DNA of 64,000 bases from NCBI RefSeq assembly GCF_000303155.1, contig NC_018719.1, positions 1,426,001-1,490,000 on the forward strand. The letters run 5' to 3'. This DNA is from Candidatus Nitrososphaera gargensis Ga9.2 (GTDB lineage: Archaea > Thermoproteota > Nitrososphaeria > Nitrososphaerales > Nitrososphaeraceae). The notes below the pieces were generated by a model. The model saw only the letters and a list, made by a program, of their open reading frames with translations. It searched no databases and had not been told where the DNA came from. The first letter of the stretch is position 1, and the number at the start of each line of letters is the position of its first letter. The position numbers and the translations under genes are program-made. This document shows positions 36,134 through 44,609 of this stretch, in pieces.

Positions 36134-36528
36134 TGGAAGAAATTTTTCTAACATCAAGACAGATCGACCAGCTCGCCAGCCTTGCAAAAAGCTCGCTTCC
36201 AAACGAGTCCTGCGCTTTCCTCCTTGGCAAAAACGATAGAATCACAGAAATCTTGCCTATGCAAAACGCCGACAGGTCAGCAATATCCTTCAGCATCAAG
36301 CCGCAGCAGGTGCTGCAAGCGTACGACCTTGCAGAAAGCAAAAAGATGCAGATAATCGGGATATTTCACTCGCACCCGGCCAAGCCTGCGCCGTCAAGCA
36401 CTGACAAGAGATTCATGGAGATAAACCCAGTGGTGTGGCTCATTTACTCGACCACCGAGCATAGGTTCAAGGCATACGTCTACGACACCGACGTAAGGGA
36501 AGTTGTCGTAAAGATTATCACGGCGTGA
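36133..36528 (+). CDS. JAMM/MPN+ metalloprotease
   Basis: 131-residue JAB1/MPN+ domain protein. Zinc and catalytic residues are complete: Glu25, His79 and His81 in HSHPAKPAPSSTD, Ser89, Asp91. In archaea such proteins remove SAMP/ubiquitin-like modifiers or act with sulfur carriers. The ATG overlaps the previous stop (TAATG). It converges on aspS with an 11-base overlap. Confidence 0.9.
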   Translation: MEEIFLTSRQIDQLASLAKSSLPNESCAFLLGKNDRITEILPMQNADRSAISFSIKPQQVLQAYDLAESKKMQIIGIFHSHPAKPAPSSTDKRFMEINPVVWLIYSTTEHRFKAYVYDTDVREVVVKIITA

Positions 36529-37807
36529 GCCTATCCGTGTCCCTCGGATACAGGACCACGTCGCGCACGTTTTGCGACCCTGTCAGCACCATCATGAGCC
36601 GGTCGTAGCCAAGGCCCCATCCAGAGTGTGGAGGCATGCCCCAATCAAACGCCTTGAGGTGCTCCTCAAAGCTGGCAGGGTTGAGTCCTTGCTCGGCAAG
36701 CCTGCTCCTCAACTTTGCCGGGTCGTGCAAGCGCCGGCCGCCAGAAACAAGCTCCAGATAACCATACTGCAGGTCAAACGACTTGGACAGTTTAGGGTTG
36801 TCCTCCTTTTCATGTATGTAGAATGGCTTGAGCTTGAGCGGCCAGTCTGTGATAAAGTAAAAACCCCGGTGTATTTCGCCTAGCTTGCGCAATGCGGCAT
36901 CTGACAGGTCGTCGCCAAACTGCAGCTTTTCCCCTTCCTTGGCAAGCTCGTCAAGGCACTGCTCGTACGTCAGCCGATCTATCTTGGAGACCGAAATATC
37001 CTTGCCGCCTGCCAGCTGCAGATCAGCCTTGTGCTTTTCCTGAAATGCAGTGGCAACGTTTCTCACCACCCTTTCCACGATATCCATGACATCTTCATAG
37101 TCGAGAAATGCGGCTTCAATGTCGACGCTTATGAACTCGGTTAGGTGCCTCACAGTGTGCGAGTTTTCGGCGCGGAAATACGGTCCGATCTCAAATACCC
37201 TATCAAGTCCTAGCGTCAGTTGCTCCTTGTACAGCTGCGGGCTCTGGGCAAGGTATGCCTTGCGTTTGCCAAAGTAGTCAAAGCTGAAAAGGTTGGCTCC
37301 GCCCTCGCTTGCGCTCCCGATCACCTTGGGTGTGTTTACCTCGATAAAGCCCTCTCCCAGGAGAGTGTCCCTTACCACTACCAAGCCTGCCGAGCGCAGA
37401 CGGAAAATCGCCGCAACTTTGGGCGTCCTCAGGTCCAGCGCACGTGCGTCAAGCCTCTTGTCGATGGCAGACTCGACGCGCCCCGTAGGGTCTATCGGAA
37501 GCGGGTGGACTGCCTTTGTAAGGACTGTAAATTCGCTGACCTTGACTTCTACCGGGAAATCCTTTGCCTTGCTCTTTTGCACCACCCCGGCGACGACCAC
37601 CGCGCTCTGCCTTGGTGCCTGCACGGCTGCCTGCACGCTGTCGCCAGTTACGATAACCTGGCATGCGCCGGTGACGTCCCTTATTGTTACAAATGCCAGC
37701 TTGCCAATATCGCGGACATCTTCTATCCAGCCGCCGACTCTTACCTGCTGCCCCACCAACTGGTCGTCAAGCTGGCGCGCATAGTGGGTCCTCTTGATGT
37801 TCACCAT
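36518..37807 (-). CDS. aspS: Aspartyl-tRNA synthetase, archaeal type
   Basis: 429 residues, class II. N-terminal OB anticodon-binding domain (VRVGGWIEDVRDIGKLAFVT), catalytic motif 2 (EIGPYFRAENSHTVRHLTEF) and motif 3 (GWGLGYDRLMMVLTG). Length fits archaeal/eukaryotic AspRS. Whether it also charges tRNA-Asn cannot be read here. It is 11 bases from the NusA-like gene on the same strand. Confidence 0.95.
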   Translation of the reverse strand: MVNIKRTHYARQLDDQLVGQQVRVGGWIEDVRDIGKLAFVTIRDVTGACQVIVTGDSVQAAVQAPRQSAVVVAGVVQKSKAKDFPVEVKVSEFTVLTKAVHPLPIDPTGRVESAIDKRLDARALDLRTPKVAAIFRLRSAGLVVVRDTLLGEGFIEVNTPKVIGSASEGGANLFSFDYFGKRKAYLAQSPQLYKEQLTLGLDRVFEIGPYFRAENSHTVRHLTEFISVDIEAAFLDYEDVMDIVERVVRNVATAFQEKHKADLQLAGGKDISVSKIDRLTYEQCLDELAKEGEKLQFGDDLSDAALRKLGEIHRGFYFITDWPLKLKPFYIHEKEDNPKLSKSFDLQYGYLELVSGGRRLHDPAKLRSRLAEQGLNPASFEEHLKAFDWGMPPHSGWGLGYDRLMMVLTGSQNVRDVVLYPRDTDRLTP

Positions 37808-37818
37808 TTTATTATTAC

Positions 37819-38334
37819 CTACCTGTTATTGTTGTTCTCGAATTCAATGAGCAGTTCAATGTTCCTAACTGTCTTGGCAATCTTTTGAACCTTTTCTATA
37901 TTAACCCACGCCTTTCTGCTGTCCCCTGCCACTATGACCTTGGTGAGCTTGTTGCCGTCAGGGAGCCAGAATAGGTTGACCGATAGCACCTTGAGAGGAC
38001 GGAGCAGGCCCTCAATGAAGCGCCTCTCAGAAGATTCTGACTCAACGAACCATACCTTCTGCCCAAACGCGTCTTCGATCTTGTCTGCAAGCTCCGAGTC
38101 TCTCTGAAGGGCAATCACGTCAGGGCTCCGGAGCACTAGCACGAAATCGTCGTCCACCTTTGCGCCGCGCACAAGCGTGAACTTATCGACGTCTTGGTTG
38201 CGATCCGCCAGCCGGGCAAGCTTGATCGCGGCTTCGACATCGTCCCGCGTTATGCTGCCCGATTCAAGCTTGGATTCGCATTTGCTGCAAAGCACGCCGG
38301 ACTTGGCATCGAAAGGGCAGATGGCAGACTTCAA
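37819..38334 (-). CDS. NusA-like KH-domain protein with zinc knuckles
   Basis: 171 residues. N-terminus has two Cys (AICPFD; LCSKCESKL), giving a zinc knuckle, followed by an archaeal NusA-like region: FTLVRGAKVDDDFVLVLRS and LRPLKVLSVNLFWLPDGNKL. The Gly-rich KH loop is degenerate (VIALQRDSELADKI). Probably RNA-binding in transcription or ribosome work. Directly upstream of aspS. Confidence 0.78.
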   Translation of the reverse strand: MKSAICPFDAKSGVLCSKCESKLESGSITRDDVEAAIKLARLADRNQDVDKFTLVRGAKVDDDFVLVLRSPDVIALQRDSELADKIEDAFGQKVWFVESESSERRFIEGLLRPLKVLSVNLFWLPDGNKLTKVIVAGDSRKAWVNIEKVQKIAKTVRNIELLIEFENNNNR

Positions 38335-38622
38335 TGATTATAAACTTCCATTATGCAATTTAATGGGATAAATAAACCATACATTAAAGAAAACCGATAA
38401 CGAAATCGATGTCTAGTGGTATGATCTATTTTTCCTCAGATAGATCCTAACGGGGCGTCAGATTATATCGATTGCAACAAAAAGAAAATGCTTGAAAGCA
38501 ATATTCACGCAAAAAGTGTAGTACGAAACATAATTAGGTAGTCTTTTATTGTAATTGTAGACTAGTTATGTGCCGACTGAAATATTAGGCAGCACAGCAT
38601 GATATATTTCGATTTATAGATT

Positions 38623-39086
38623 TTGTCAGATAAGAATCCCACCAAAAAACAAAAGGTAAAAATCTTGATCGTCGATGACGAGGAAGACATCCTTTGTTTT
38701 ACAAGAAGGTCTGCAAAACGAGGGCTTTAGTGTATATATACTAGCAGTAAACCGAAGGTTTTCTGGAAAATTACAAGGCTGGACAGTACGACCTTCTCTT
38801 GCTAGATATCCGAATGCCGCTTATGAATGGTTTTGAGCTCTTCAAGAATATCAGAAAGATCGATAGAAAAGTAAAGGTGTGCTTTATCACGGCATTTGAA
38901 ATCTACTTTGATGAATTCAGGCGAGTATTCCCAAAAATAGACGTGAGCTGCTTTGTCCGCAAGCCGATAACAATCAACCAACTGGCCAAGATTGTTCGTG
39001 AAGAGCTAGCGCGTCCTATACAAGAAGAAGACAAGCCTGCCATCGAGCAAATTCAGCCCAAAGGAACTGACCCGAAAAATATCTAG
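38623..39086 (+). pseudogene. Response regulator receiver, two frameshifts
   Basis: A CheY-like receiver read in three frames. KILIVDDEEDILCF (acidic pocket) is in the first frame; GLQNEGFSVY in the second; then GFLENYKAGQYDLLLLDIRM (phospho-acceptor Asp), FITAFE and SCFVRKPITINQLAKIV (conserved Lys) in the third, ending at 39086. All key residues survive, so the lesions are young, or are sequence errors. No partner histidine kinase nearby. Confidence 0.8.
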
Positions 39087-39177
39087 TGCGGCCTTATCCA
39101 CATTCTAGATTATTTATATGCATAATATACAAGGTGACAGAATCCTCTTATAATGCGCAAATAATGTTTTTTGTTGA

Positions 39178-40140
39178 TTGCCAAAACTTGTGGTCTCGGG
39201 GCTCAAGGCATATTATGCCACTGAAAGGGGCCCAGTCAGGGCAGTAGACGATGTTAACTTTTCCTTATCAGACAACGAATCGCTGGGCATCGTGGGCGAG
39301 TCGGCATGCGGTAAGAGCACACTTGGCGCGGCCCTCATGCGCTCTATGCAGCCGCCAGGCAAGATAGTCAGCGGTAGCATAGTTCTAGATGGTACCGACG
39401 TTTCAGAGATGCCCGCTTCAGAGTTCAACAGCAAGATAAGATGGAAAAAGATAGCAATGGTCTTCCAAGGCGCAATGAACGCACTTGACCCTGTCTACAC
39501 GATTGAAAGCCAGCTGCATGAGGTGCTCAGGGAGCACCGTTTTGAAGGCAATATGGAAGAAAAGATAGCAGAGTCGCTCCGCCAGGTGGGGCTTGATCTC
39601 TCGGTGGCAAAGCGCTACCCTCATGAGCTTTCTGGCGGCATGAAGCAGCGCGTCGTGATTGCAATGGCGCTTTTGCTCAAGCCGGACCTTTTGATAGCAG
39701 ACGAGCCGACCACCGCTCTTGACGTGCTGGTGCAGGCGCAGATAATAAACCTCCTCAAAAAGTTGCACAGGGAAAATGGCATAACTGTCATCCTGATAAC
39801 GCACGATCTTGCCCTTGTCTCGCAGATAGCAGACAAGATAGGCATAATGTACGCCGGCCAGCTGGTCGAGGTCGGCTCTACAAGCGACATTTACAAAAAC
39901 CCCCGGCACCCTTACACGCAGGCGCTCATAGCTGCAATGCCAAGGCTCAAGTCGAACGACAAAAAGATACACTTTGTCAACGGCAGCCCCCCGTCGTTGC
40001 TCAATCCACCTCATGGATGCCGGTTCTACGATCGCTGCCCACATGCCATGGATGCCTGCAAAAAAGATCCTCCGGAATTCAAGACAGACACAGGCTACGT
40101 GCGCTGCTGGCTGTATGAAAATAACAAGCGCGAGTCTTAA
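39178..40140 (+). CDS. Oligopeptide/dipeptide ABC transporter ATPase (OppD/DppD)
   Basis: 320 residues. Walker A GESACGKST near 40, Q-loop MVFQGAMNALDP, signature LSGGMKQRV, Walker B LLIADEP, H-loop ITHDLALV, and the OppD C-terminal extension with Cys (CRFYDRCPHAMDAC). TTG start. The permeases, second ATPase and binding protein are not in the window, so it looks detached from its operon. Confidence 0.9.
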   Translation: MPKLVVSGLKAYYATERGPVRAVDDVNFSLSDNESLGIVGESACGKSTLGAALMRSMQPPGKIVSGSIVLDGTDVSEMPASEFNSKIRWKKIAMVFQGAMNALDPVYTIESQLHEVLREHRFEGNMEEKIAESLRQVGLDLSVAKRYPHELSGGMKQRVVIAMALLLKPDLLIADEPTTALDVLVQAQIINLLKKLHRENGITVILITHDLALVSQIADKIGIMYAGQLVEVGSTSDIYKNPRHPYTQALIAAMPRLKSNDKKIHFVNGSPPSLLNPPHGCRFYDRCPHAMDACKKDPPEFKTDTGYVRCWLYENNKRES

Positions 40141-40223
40141 AAAGAGCAAATTCAGATGACAAAGTCTACGGCTTGCTGGTGAGAGAATATATACAATGAC
40201 GTTCACAGCAGCTCAGGCAACCA

Positions 40224-41150
40224 ATGGAAGAAAAGCCATCTCTGCCTCGGTCAAAATTGCCCTCGGAAAGAGCTGACGATACAGTTGTTAATATTTTGAG
40301 AGGCATAGTTGGAAGCAGGGCGTTTGACTTTACAATAACGAGTGTAATCCTTCTTCAGGCAGTTGCCCTTGCGCTAGAAGCTACGCCTGCCCTCTATTCT
40401 AACAATAATGGTGAAAGAACAAATGACGCTGCAAGATTGTTTGGCACAGTCCATACTGCAGTAGTCATGGTTTTCATTGTCGAGGCTGGAATGAGGTTAG
40501 GGGCATTATGTCCAAAGCCCCAAGATTACTTCAAAGATGGATGGAATAGTTTTGATTTTGCAGTGATAGTGCTTTCACTTATTCCAGTCACCGGTCCATT
40601 TGCAACCATTGCAAGGCTTATCAGGCTGCTGAGAGTCACCAGGCTAGTTACAAAATCCAAAGAGCTGCGGGCAATTGTATCCACTCTTGTTCGCTCTATT
40701 CCAAGCATCTTTAACATCTTGATTTTGCTTGGCATGCTGTTCTTCATTTATGCAATCATTGGATACCATCTGTTTAGCAATGTAGACCCGCAACGCTGGT
40801 CGTCATTTCTTGCCTCTCTTACAACGTTATTCCAAGTCATTACACTGGAGGGATGGATAGACATAACAGAACCGATAGTATCGCAGCTGGGCCCGCTGTA
40901 CTGGCTCTATTTTGCGACCTTTATTGTGATTGGCACTTTTATAATCATCAACCTGTTTATCTCAGTAATCGTCAGAAAATCTGAAGAAGCGTACAAACAG
41001 CTGCAGCTAGAATCTGGAACTCCTCTAACACAGCAAGAGATCGCAGAGGAGTTGAGGGAAATCCACAGGATCTTGGAGGAACTGGAGAGGAGAATAAGCC
41101 GGCAAGATGACGATTCAAAAAATGGCAGTGATAGAATCGATAAGAATTGA
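40224..41150 (+). CDS. Voltage-gated cation channel, NaChBac/BacNav-like
   Basis: A 308-residue single-domain six-helix channel that would work as a tetramer. S1 near 36-53, S4 voltage sensor with Arg131, 134, 137 and 140 spaced by three, pore loop TTLFQVITLEGWID with selectivity filter at 207-213, S6 near 228-250. A C-terminal coiled coil (EIAEELREIHRILEELERR, 272-290) follows, as in bacterial Nav channels. Asp213 at the outer filter and Glu-Gly-Trp are like calcium-channel filters, so Na or Ca is open. Rare in archaea. Confidence 0.88.
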   Translation: MEEKPSLPRSKLPSERADDTVVNILRGIVGSRAFDFTITSVILLQAVALALEATPALYSNNNGERTNDAARLFGTVHTAVVMVFIVEAGMRLGALCPKPQDYFKDGWNSFDFAVIVLSLIPVTGPFATIARLIRLLRVTRLVTKSKELRAIVSTLVRSIPSIFNILILLGMLFFIYAIIGYHLFSNVDPQRWSSFLASLTTLFQVITLEGWIDITEPIVSQLGPLYWLYFATFIVIGTFIIINLFISVIVRKSEEAYKQLQLESGTPLTQQEIAEELREIHRILEELERRISRQDDDSKNGSDRIDKN

Positions 41151-41154
41151 ACCG

Positions 41155-41439
41155 TCAAGTCATGGCGTTTTTCGGCACTTGGCGTCTCGCCTGTTGGAGA
41201 CATATGCTAACCTTAAAAAGAGCGGTTTTTGTCTCTATTAGCGGAGACGTTTTTCCTCCATCATAGCTGATATTAAAGCCCAGCTGGCGCAATGTTTCCA
41301 GCTTCTTCTTTATCCTATGTCTGGCATTTCTGGCAGCTCTGCCTTCCAGCTGAAGCGTGCCTGTCAGAAATGCCATCTCGTGCTTGGATAACATTGAGGA
41401 TGAGACTGGAAGTTGCGATAAAAGCATATGTAGCTGCAT
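41155..41439 (-). CDS. Small thaumarchaeal basic helical protein, possibly truncated
   Basis: Up to 94 residues (start may be the ATG at 41394). The core MLSKHEMAFLTGTLQLEGRA and ARHRIKKKLETLRQLGF looks like a conserved short helical family of these archaea. The last 30 residues are encoded by the palindrome/TATA repeat module (41175-41252), so the native C-terminus may have been lost. Function unknown. Confidence 0.5.
   Translation of the reverse strand: MQLHMLLSQLPVSSSMLSKHEMAFLTGTLQLEGRAARNARHRIKKKLETLRQLGFNISYDGGKTSPLIETKTALFKVSICLQQARRQVPKNAMT
41175..41252 (+). promoter_or_regulatory. Palindrome-TATA module, copy 1, with an inverted extra palindrome
   Basis: GCACTTGGCGTCTC opens the block. 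An 18-bp palindrome GTCTC-N8-GAGAC is at 41184-41201, followed by AACCTTAAAAAGAGCG (41209-41224), a TATA-like box. A second palindrome GTCTCTATTAGCGGAGAC lies at 41231-41248. The same block occurs ahead of the helicase at 42762-42809. Likely a regulated promoter with operators. Confidence 0.6.
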
Positions 41440-41737
41440 ACTATGAGCTTATTCCAGCGTTCATTGTGTGGTTCTGCTCAATCAGAATTGATCTAAAGCT
41501 ACGGCAACGGCTGACCGTTAGTCAGCAAGTATCAAGTTCAGCGATCAGATCTGGTTCTTTAGAGTAGTCGAGGTTTGAACTAGCAACCGGTATGATGTTC
41601 ATAGATATATAGGATATAATTTTTCTAAATATAAGCTATATATGGCTAAAGAAATGGTTGATTATATAATAATCAAACAACAAAAGCCGGAATATTGTGG
41701 GAAAATAAATAAATCTTTTATCACAAATTTTGTTGTG
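41440..41737. other. AT-rich spacer with a repeated 29-33 bp stretch
   Basis: No supported gene. 41496-41528 (AAGCTACGGCAACGG then CGTTAGTCAGCAA) recurs at 42149-42177 with small changes. The end, 41600-41737, is AT-rich promoter DNA of the next gene. Confidence 0.4.
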
Positions 41738-42025
41738 ATGAGAAAGGGTCTCTTGTTACTTGCAGTCAATATGGCAGCAGTGGGAACACTAGCATTAGCA
41801 GGTCTAGCTGTTTCAACAGCACATGCACAAGAATTTTTTGGATTTTTTGGCGCAGGTCCGAGTTGCCCTCCGGGAGAATGTCCTCTTCCTCCTGATGTAC
41901 CTGACGAACCAACATGTCCTCCTCTTCCTCCGGAGCTCTGCAAAAGGCCACCGCTTCCTCCAAGGTTACCGGAACCACCAGGATGTCCTCCTATCTGTCG
42001 ACCAGAGCCAGAGCCACCGTTTTGA
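41738..42025 (+). CDS. Cys/Pro-rich secreted peptide
   Basis: 95 residues from the ATG at 41738. A clear signal peptide (MRKGLLLLAVNMAAVG, then LALAGLAVSTAHAQ) is followed by a short mature region of about 60 residues built from CPP and PLPP units (GPSCPPGECPLPPDVPDE; CPPICRPEPEPPF), with six Cys and many Pro. Probably disulfide-linked outside the cell. No family recognised. Confidence 0.65.
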   Translation: MRKGLLLLAVNMAAVGTLALAGLAVSTAHAQEFFGFFGAGPSCPPGECPLPPDVPDEPTCPPLPPELCKRPPLPPRLPEPPGCPPICRPEPEPPF

Positions 42026-42223
42026 GTTTAACGGCAGCGGTAGCAGTCAAACCAGCAGAGTATGCGTGTCAGTCAAATAATCAAACAGATCATAGGTAAA
42101 GCAGTTATAGCCAATGCTGGAACTAATGCAGACTATGATCCAATGCTTAAGCTATGGCGACGGTCGTTAGTCAGCAATCAGCAGGTTAACAACAAATAAT
42201 GCTGCTCATCATGCACGAGTAGA

Positions 42224-42415
42224 TTGACGAACAAGATACCATGCAAACAGCATGGTACAGAGAAGATGATGATGGACCGCCTCTACAAGAGAGGCTCTAA
42301 GCAGAATGATCAACAATTTGAGGAAATAGGCGGGTACTGTGAGAAGTGCGGTTATATCGAATATGATAGTGCGCTTTTGAACCACAAAAGAGAGAAACGT
42401 TTGCAAGATTGTTAG
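42224..42415 (+). CDS. Small zinc-binding hypothetical protein
   Basis: 63 residues from a TTG. IPCKQHGTEKMMMDRLYKR and GGYCEKCGYIEYD give a Cx2H/CxxC zinc site. The same frame stays open for 29 more codons after its stop (42416-42520). No function known. Confidence 0.55.
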   Translation: MTNKIPCKQHGTEKMMMDRLYKRGSKQNDQQFEEIGGYCEKCGYIEYDSALLNHKREKRLQDC

Positions 42416-42761
42416 AATGATAGCCAAAGGCTCAACAACATCACGGCAGTGGAACGCTATGAGGTCGTTCTAGCTGAAACAGGTGTGGCTGGCCTGAAGC
42501 TGTATCGTGAAATGCAATAACTAAAGGCTTACACAATCAAGCATTTGGACTAAAGTTCAATGGCATCTATGTCTTAAAACAAATAGTTTGGGCGGACGTT
42601 CATCTGCGCTAATTATTGTTCTAACCTTTGGTATTTTGTTTTCACTGCTTTGCTCTTACAAGCCTAGCACAAAAGCCTAGAACTGTCACTGTCATAATCC
42701 CGAAATACTCCGCCCTATCCACAGAGATCAAGAACTTTCAAGGTTTACTAGAGCGGTTTCA
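42416..42761. other. Spacer, no clear gene
   Basis: The first 105 bases continue the open frame of the small zinc gene beyond its TAG stop (NITAVERYEVVLAETGVAGL is encoded), possibly an older 3' end. The remainder holds nothing supported. Confidence 0.35.
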
Positions 42762-42809
42762 GCACTTGGTGTCTCCGCTAATGGAGACACGCCAACCTTA
42801 AAAAGAGCG
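42762..42809 (+). promoter_or_regulatory. Palindrome-TATA module, copy 2 (helicase promoter)
   Basis: GCACTTGGTGTCTC, then the 18-bp palindrome GTCTCCGCTAATGGAGAC at 42771-42788, then AACCTTAAAAAGAGCG at 42794-42809. The TATA-like TTAAAAAG lies about 35 bases before the helicase start. It matches copy 1 at 41175-41224. Confidence 0.65.
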
Positions 42810-42833
42810 AGTTGTTGAGAAAGCCCTGTTTCA

Positions 42834-44570
42834 TTGACGACAACAACAATACTTGCGCATTTCCCATTCCCAAATATCCGAGAAAAGCAGAGAAGCGTTC
42901 TTGTTGATATCGAATTGGCCATCAAGTCTGGCTACAAGCACATATTCCTTGAAGCGCCCACAGGGTTTGGCAAGACGCCAGTAGCCATAACGCTTGCCCG
43001 CTACCTTGGAAGCTCGCACATTTGCACCGCGACAAAAGACCTGCAAACGCAATACCGGCGCGACTTTCCCTTTGTAGTGGAAGTAAAGGGAAGGGGCAAT
43101 TTTGCCTGCATAGTCAAGGAAGATATGGGTCTTGACGAGAGCTGCGACTATGGTCCCTGCGTCAAGGACGACGCGTACGACTGCACCTACAAGACCCGGC
43201 TGATGGACTACAGGGCAGAAGGCGAGGGCACCATGCACGAGCTGGTCAAGCTCGACTCCTTTGCAGAGCGCAAGTATATTGACAAGATGCGGAGCAAGTC
43301 AAAGCTGGTAGAGCTTGAATGGCGGCCGTGCCACTATTTCCATCAAAAGTGGATCGGGGCCAGATCCAGCCATACTGTATACAACTACCGCTACTTTCTA
43401 TCAGATGTGTTCTATGCCGGCTCGACGCAAAAAAGGAACCTGCTTGTGCTTGACGAGGCTCACCAGCTTGAATCAGAAGTAGGCGACTTTCGAAGTTTCA
43501 CGATTCGCAAGAACATGCTGCCATTTCTAAAGATGCAGATGCCTGATAGCAACGTAGACGACATTGAGACATGGCTTGACTTTTGCATCGAGCTAAAGGA
43601 AAAGTTGTTTGAATTTTCAGAGAAGGCTGAAAGGATAATTGAGCGGAGCAACCAAAAAGTGATGACAGAGCCGTTCACTGAGAAGAACCTGATCGATGCG
43701 CTGGAACGCGAAGCAACCCTGACTGCAATAATCGACGACATGAAGGCCGACAAGGATAATTGGATCGTATCAGGCGTACAGCGCGACAATGCAAACCAGC
43801 TATCAAGGGTGACGCTCATGCCGCTCGAAGTTTCGGGCTACTTTGATTCAATCCTTGACAAGGGCTCGGTATCGCTGTTCATGAGCGCCACTATCTTGAG
43901 CAAGGACTATCTTTGCAAAACAGCAGGGCTTGAGCCAGACAAGGTGAAGTTCATCAGGATAGAAGAATCAGACTTTCCAGTAAAGAATAGACTAATCCAT
44001 ATGAAGAATACTGCATGGCTTAATGCAAAAACAATGAATGAAAGTCTGCCCAAAATTGCAGAAGAAGTTAGAAAAATTATGTCCGATCCCAAGCACAAAA
44101 ACCAAAAGGGCATAATCCATACTACGTCTTATTCTCAGCTTCAGTTCATCAAAGAGTTCCTTAAGAATATCGACCATGAGAGTGCAGACAGACTGATAGA
44201 AACTGGATCAGGTCTTGATAGAAGCGAAGTGTTAGAGAGACACTATTCAAGCAAAAATCCGACAGTTCTGATATCCCCTTCGTTGCATCTTGGAGTAGAT
44301 CTGAAAGATGAATTTTCAAGGTTCCAGATAATAGTCAAGGTCCCTTACCCTGACCTTACCGACAAGAGAATCGCAAAAATGAAAGATAAGGACCCAAAGT
44401 GGTACACATGGAACACAGTCCTTCGCTTGGTGCAGGCTTATGGCAGGAGCGTCCGGAGCAAAGACGATTATGCCACGACCTACATCCTTGACAGCAGCAT
44501 TTCCTATCTGCTGAAAAACGCGCAGGACCTTGTGCCCAAGTGGTTCACCGAAGCAATAGTGCAATCATAG
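42834..44570 (+). CDS. XPD/Rad3-like DNA helicase with Fe-S cysteines
   Basis: 578-residue SF2 helicase of the XPD/DinG group. Walker A APTGFGKT at 41-48, DEAH at 207-210, and between them Cys92, 104, 109, 117 and 166, enough for the 4Fe-4S domain. Helicase domain 2 ends with RLVQAYGRSVRSKDDYATTY. TTG start. Repair or replication-restart role likely; the promoter carries an operator-like palindrome, hinting at regulation, perhaps by damage. Confidence 0.88.
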   Translation: MTTTTILAHFPFPNIREKQRSVLVDIELAIKSGYKHIFLEAPTGFGKTPVAITLARYLGSSHICTATKDLQTQYRRDFPFVVEVKGRGNFACIVKEDMGLDESCDYGPCVKDDAYDCTYKTRLMDYRAEGEGTMHELVKLDSFAERKYIDKMRSKSKLVELEWRPCHYFHQKWIGARSSHTVYNYRYFLSDVFYAGSTQKRNLLVLDEAHQLESEVGDFRSFTIRKNMLPFLKMQMPDSNVDDIETWLDFCIELKEKLFEFSEKAERIIERSNQKVMTEPFTEKNLIDALEREATLTAIIDDMKADKDNWIVSGVQRDNANQLSRVTLMPLEVSGYFDSILDKGSVSLFMSATILSKDYLCKTAGLEPDKVKFIRIEESDFPVKNRLIHMKNTAWLNAKTMNESLPKIAEEVRKIMSDPKHKNQKGIIHTTSYSQLQFIKEFLKNIDHESADRLIETGSGLDRSEVLERHYSSKNPTVLISPSLHLGVDLKDEFSRFQIIVKVPYPDLTDKRIAKMKDKDPKWYTWNTVLRLVQAYGRSVRSKDDYATTYILDSSISYLLKNAQDLVPKWFTEAIVQS

Positions 44571-44609
44571 AACGTTTTTATGCCCAATGAATTCCAAAAG
44601 AAATGAAAT

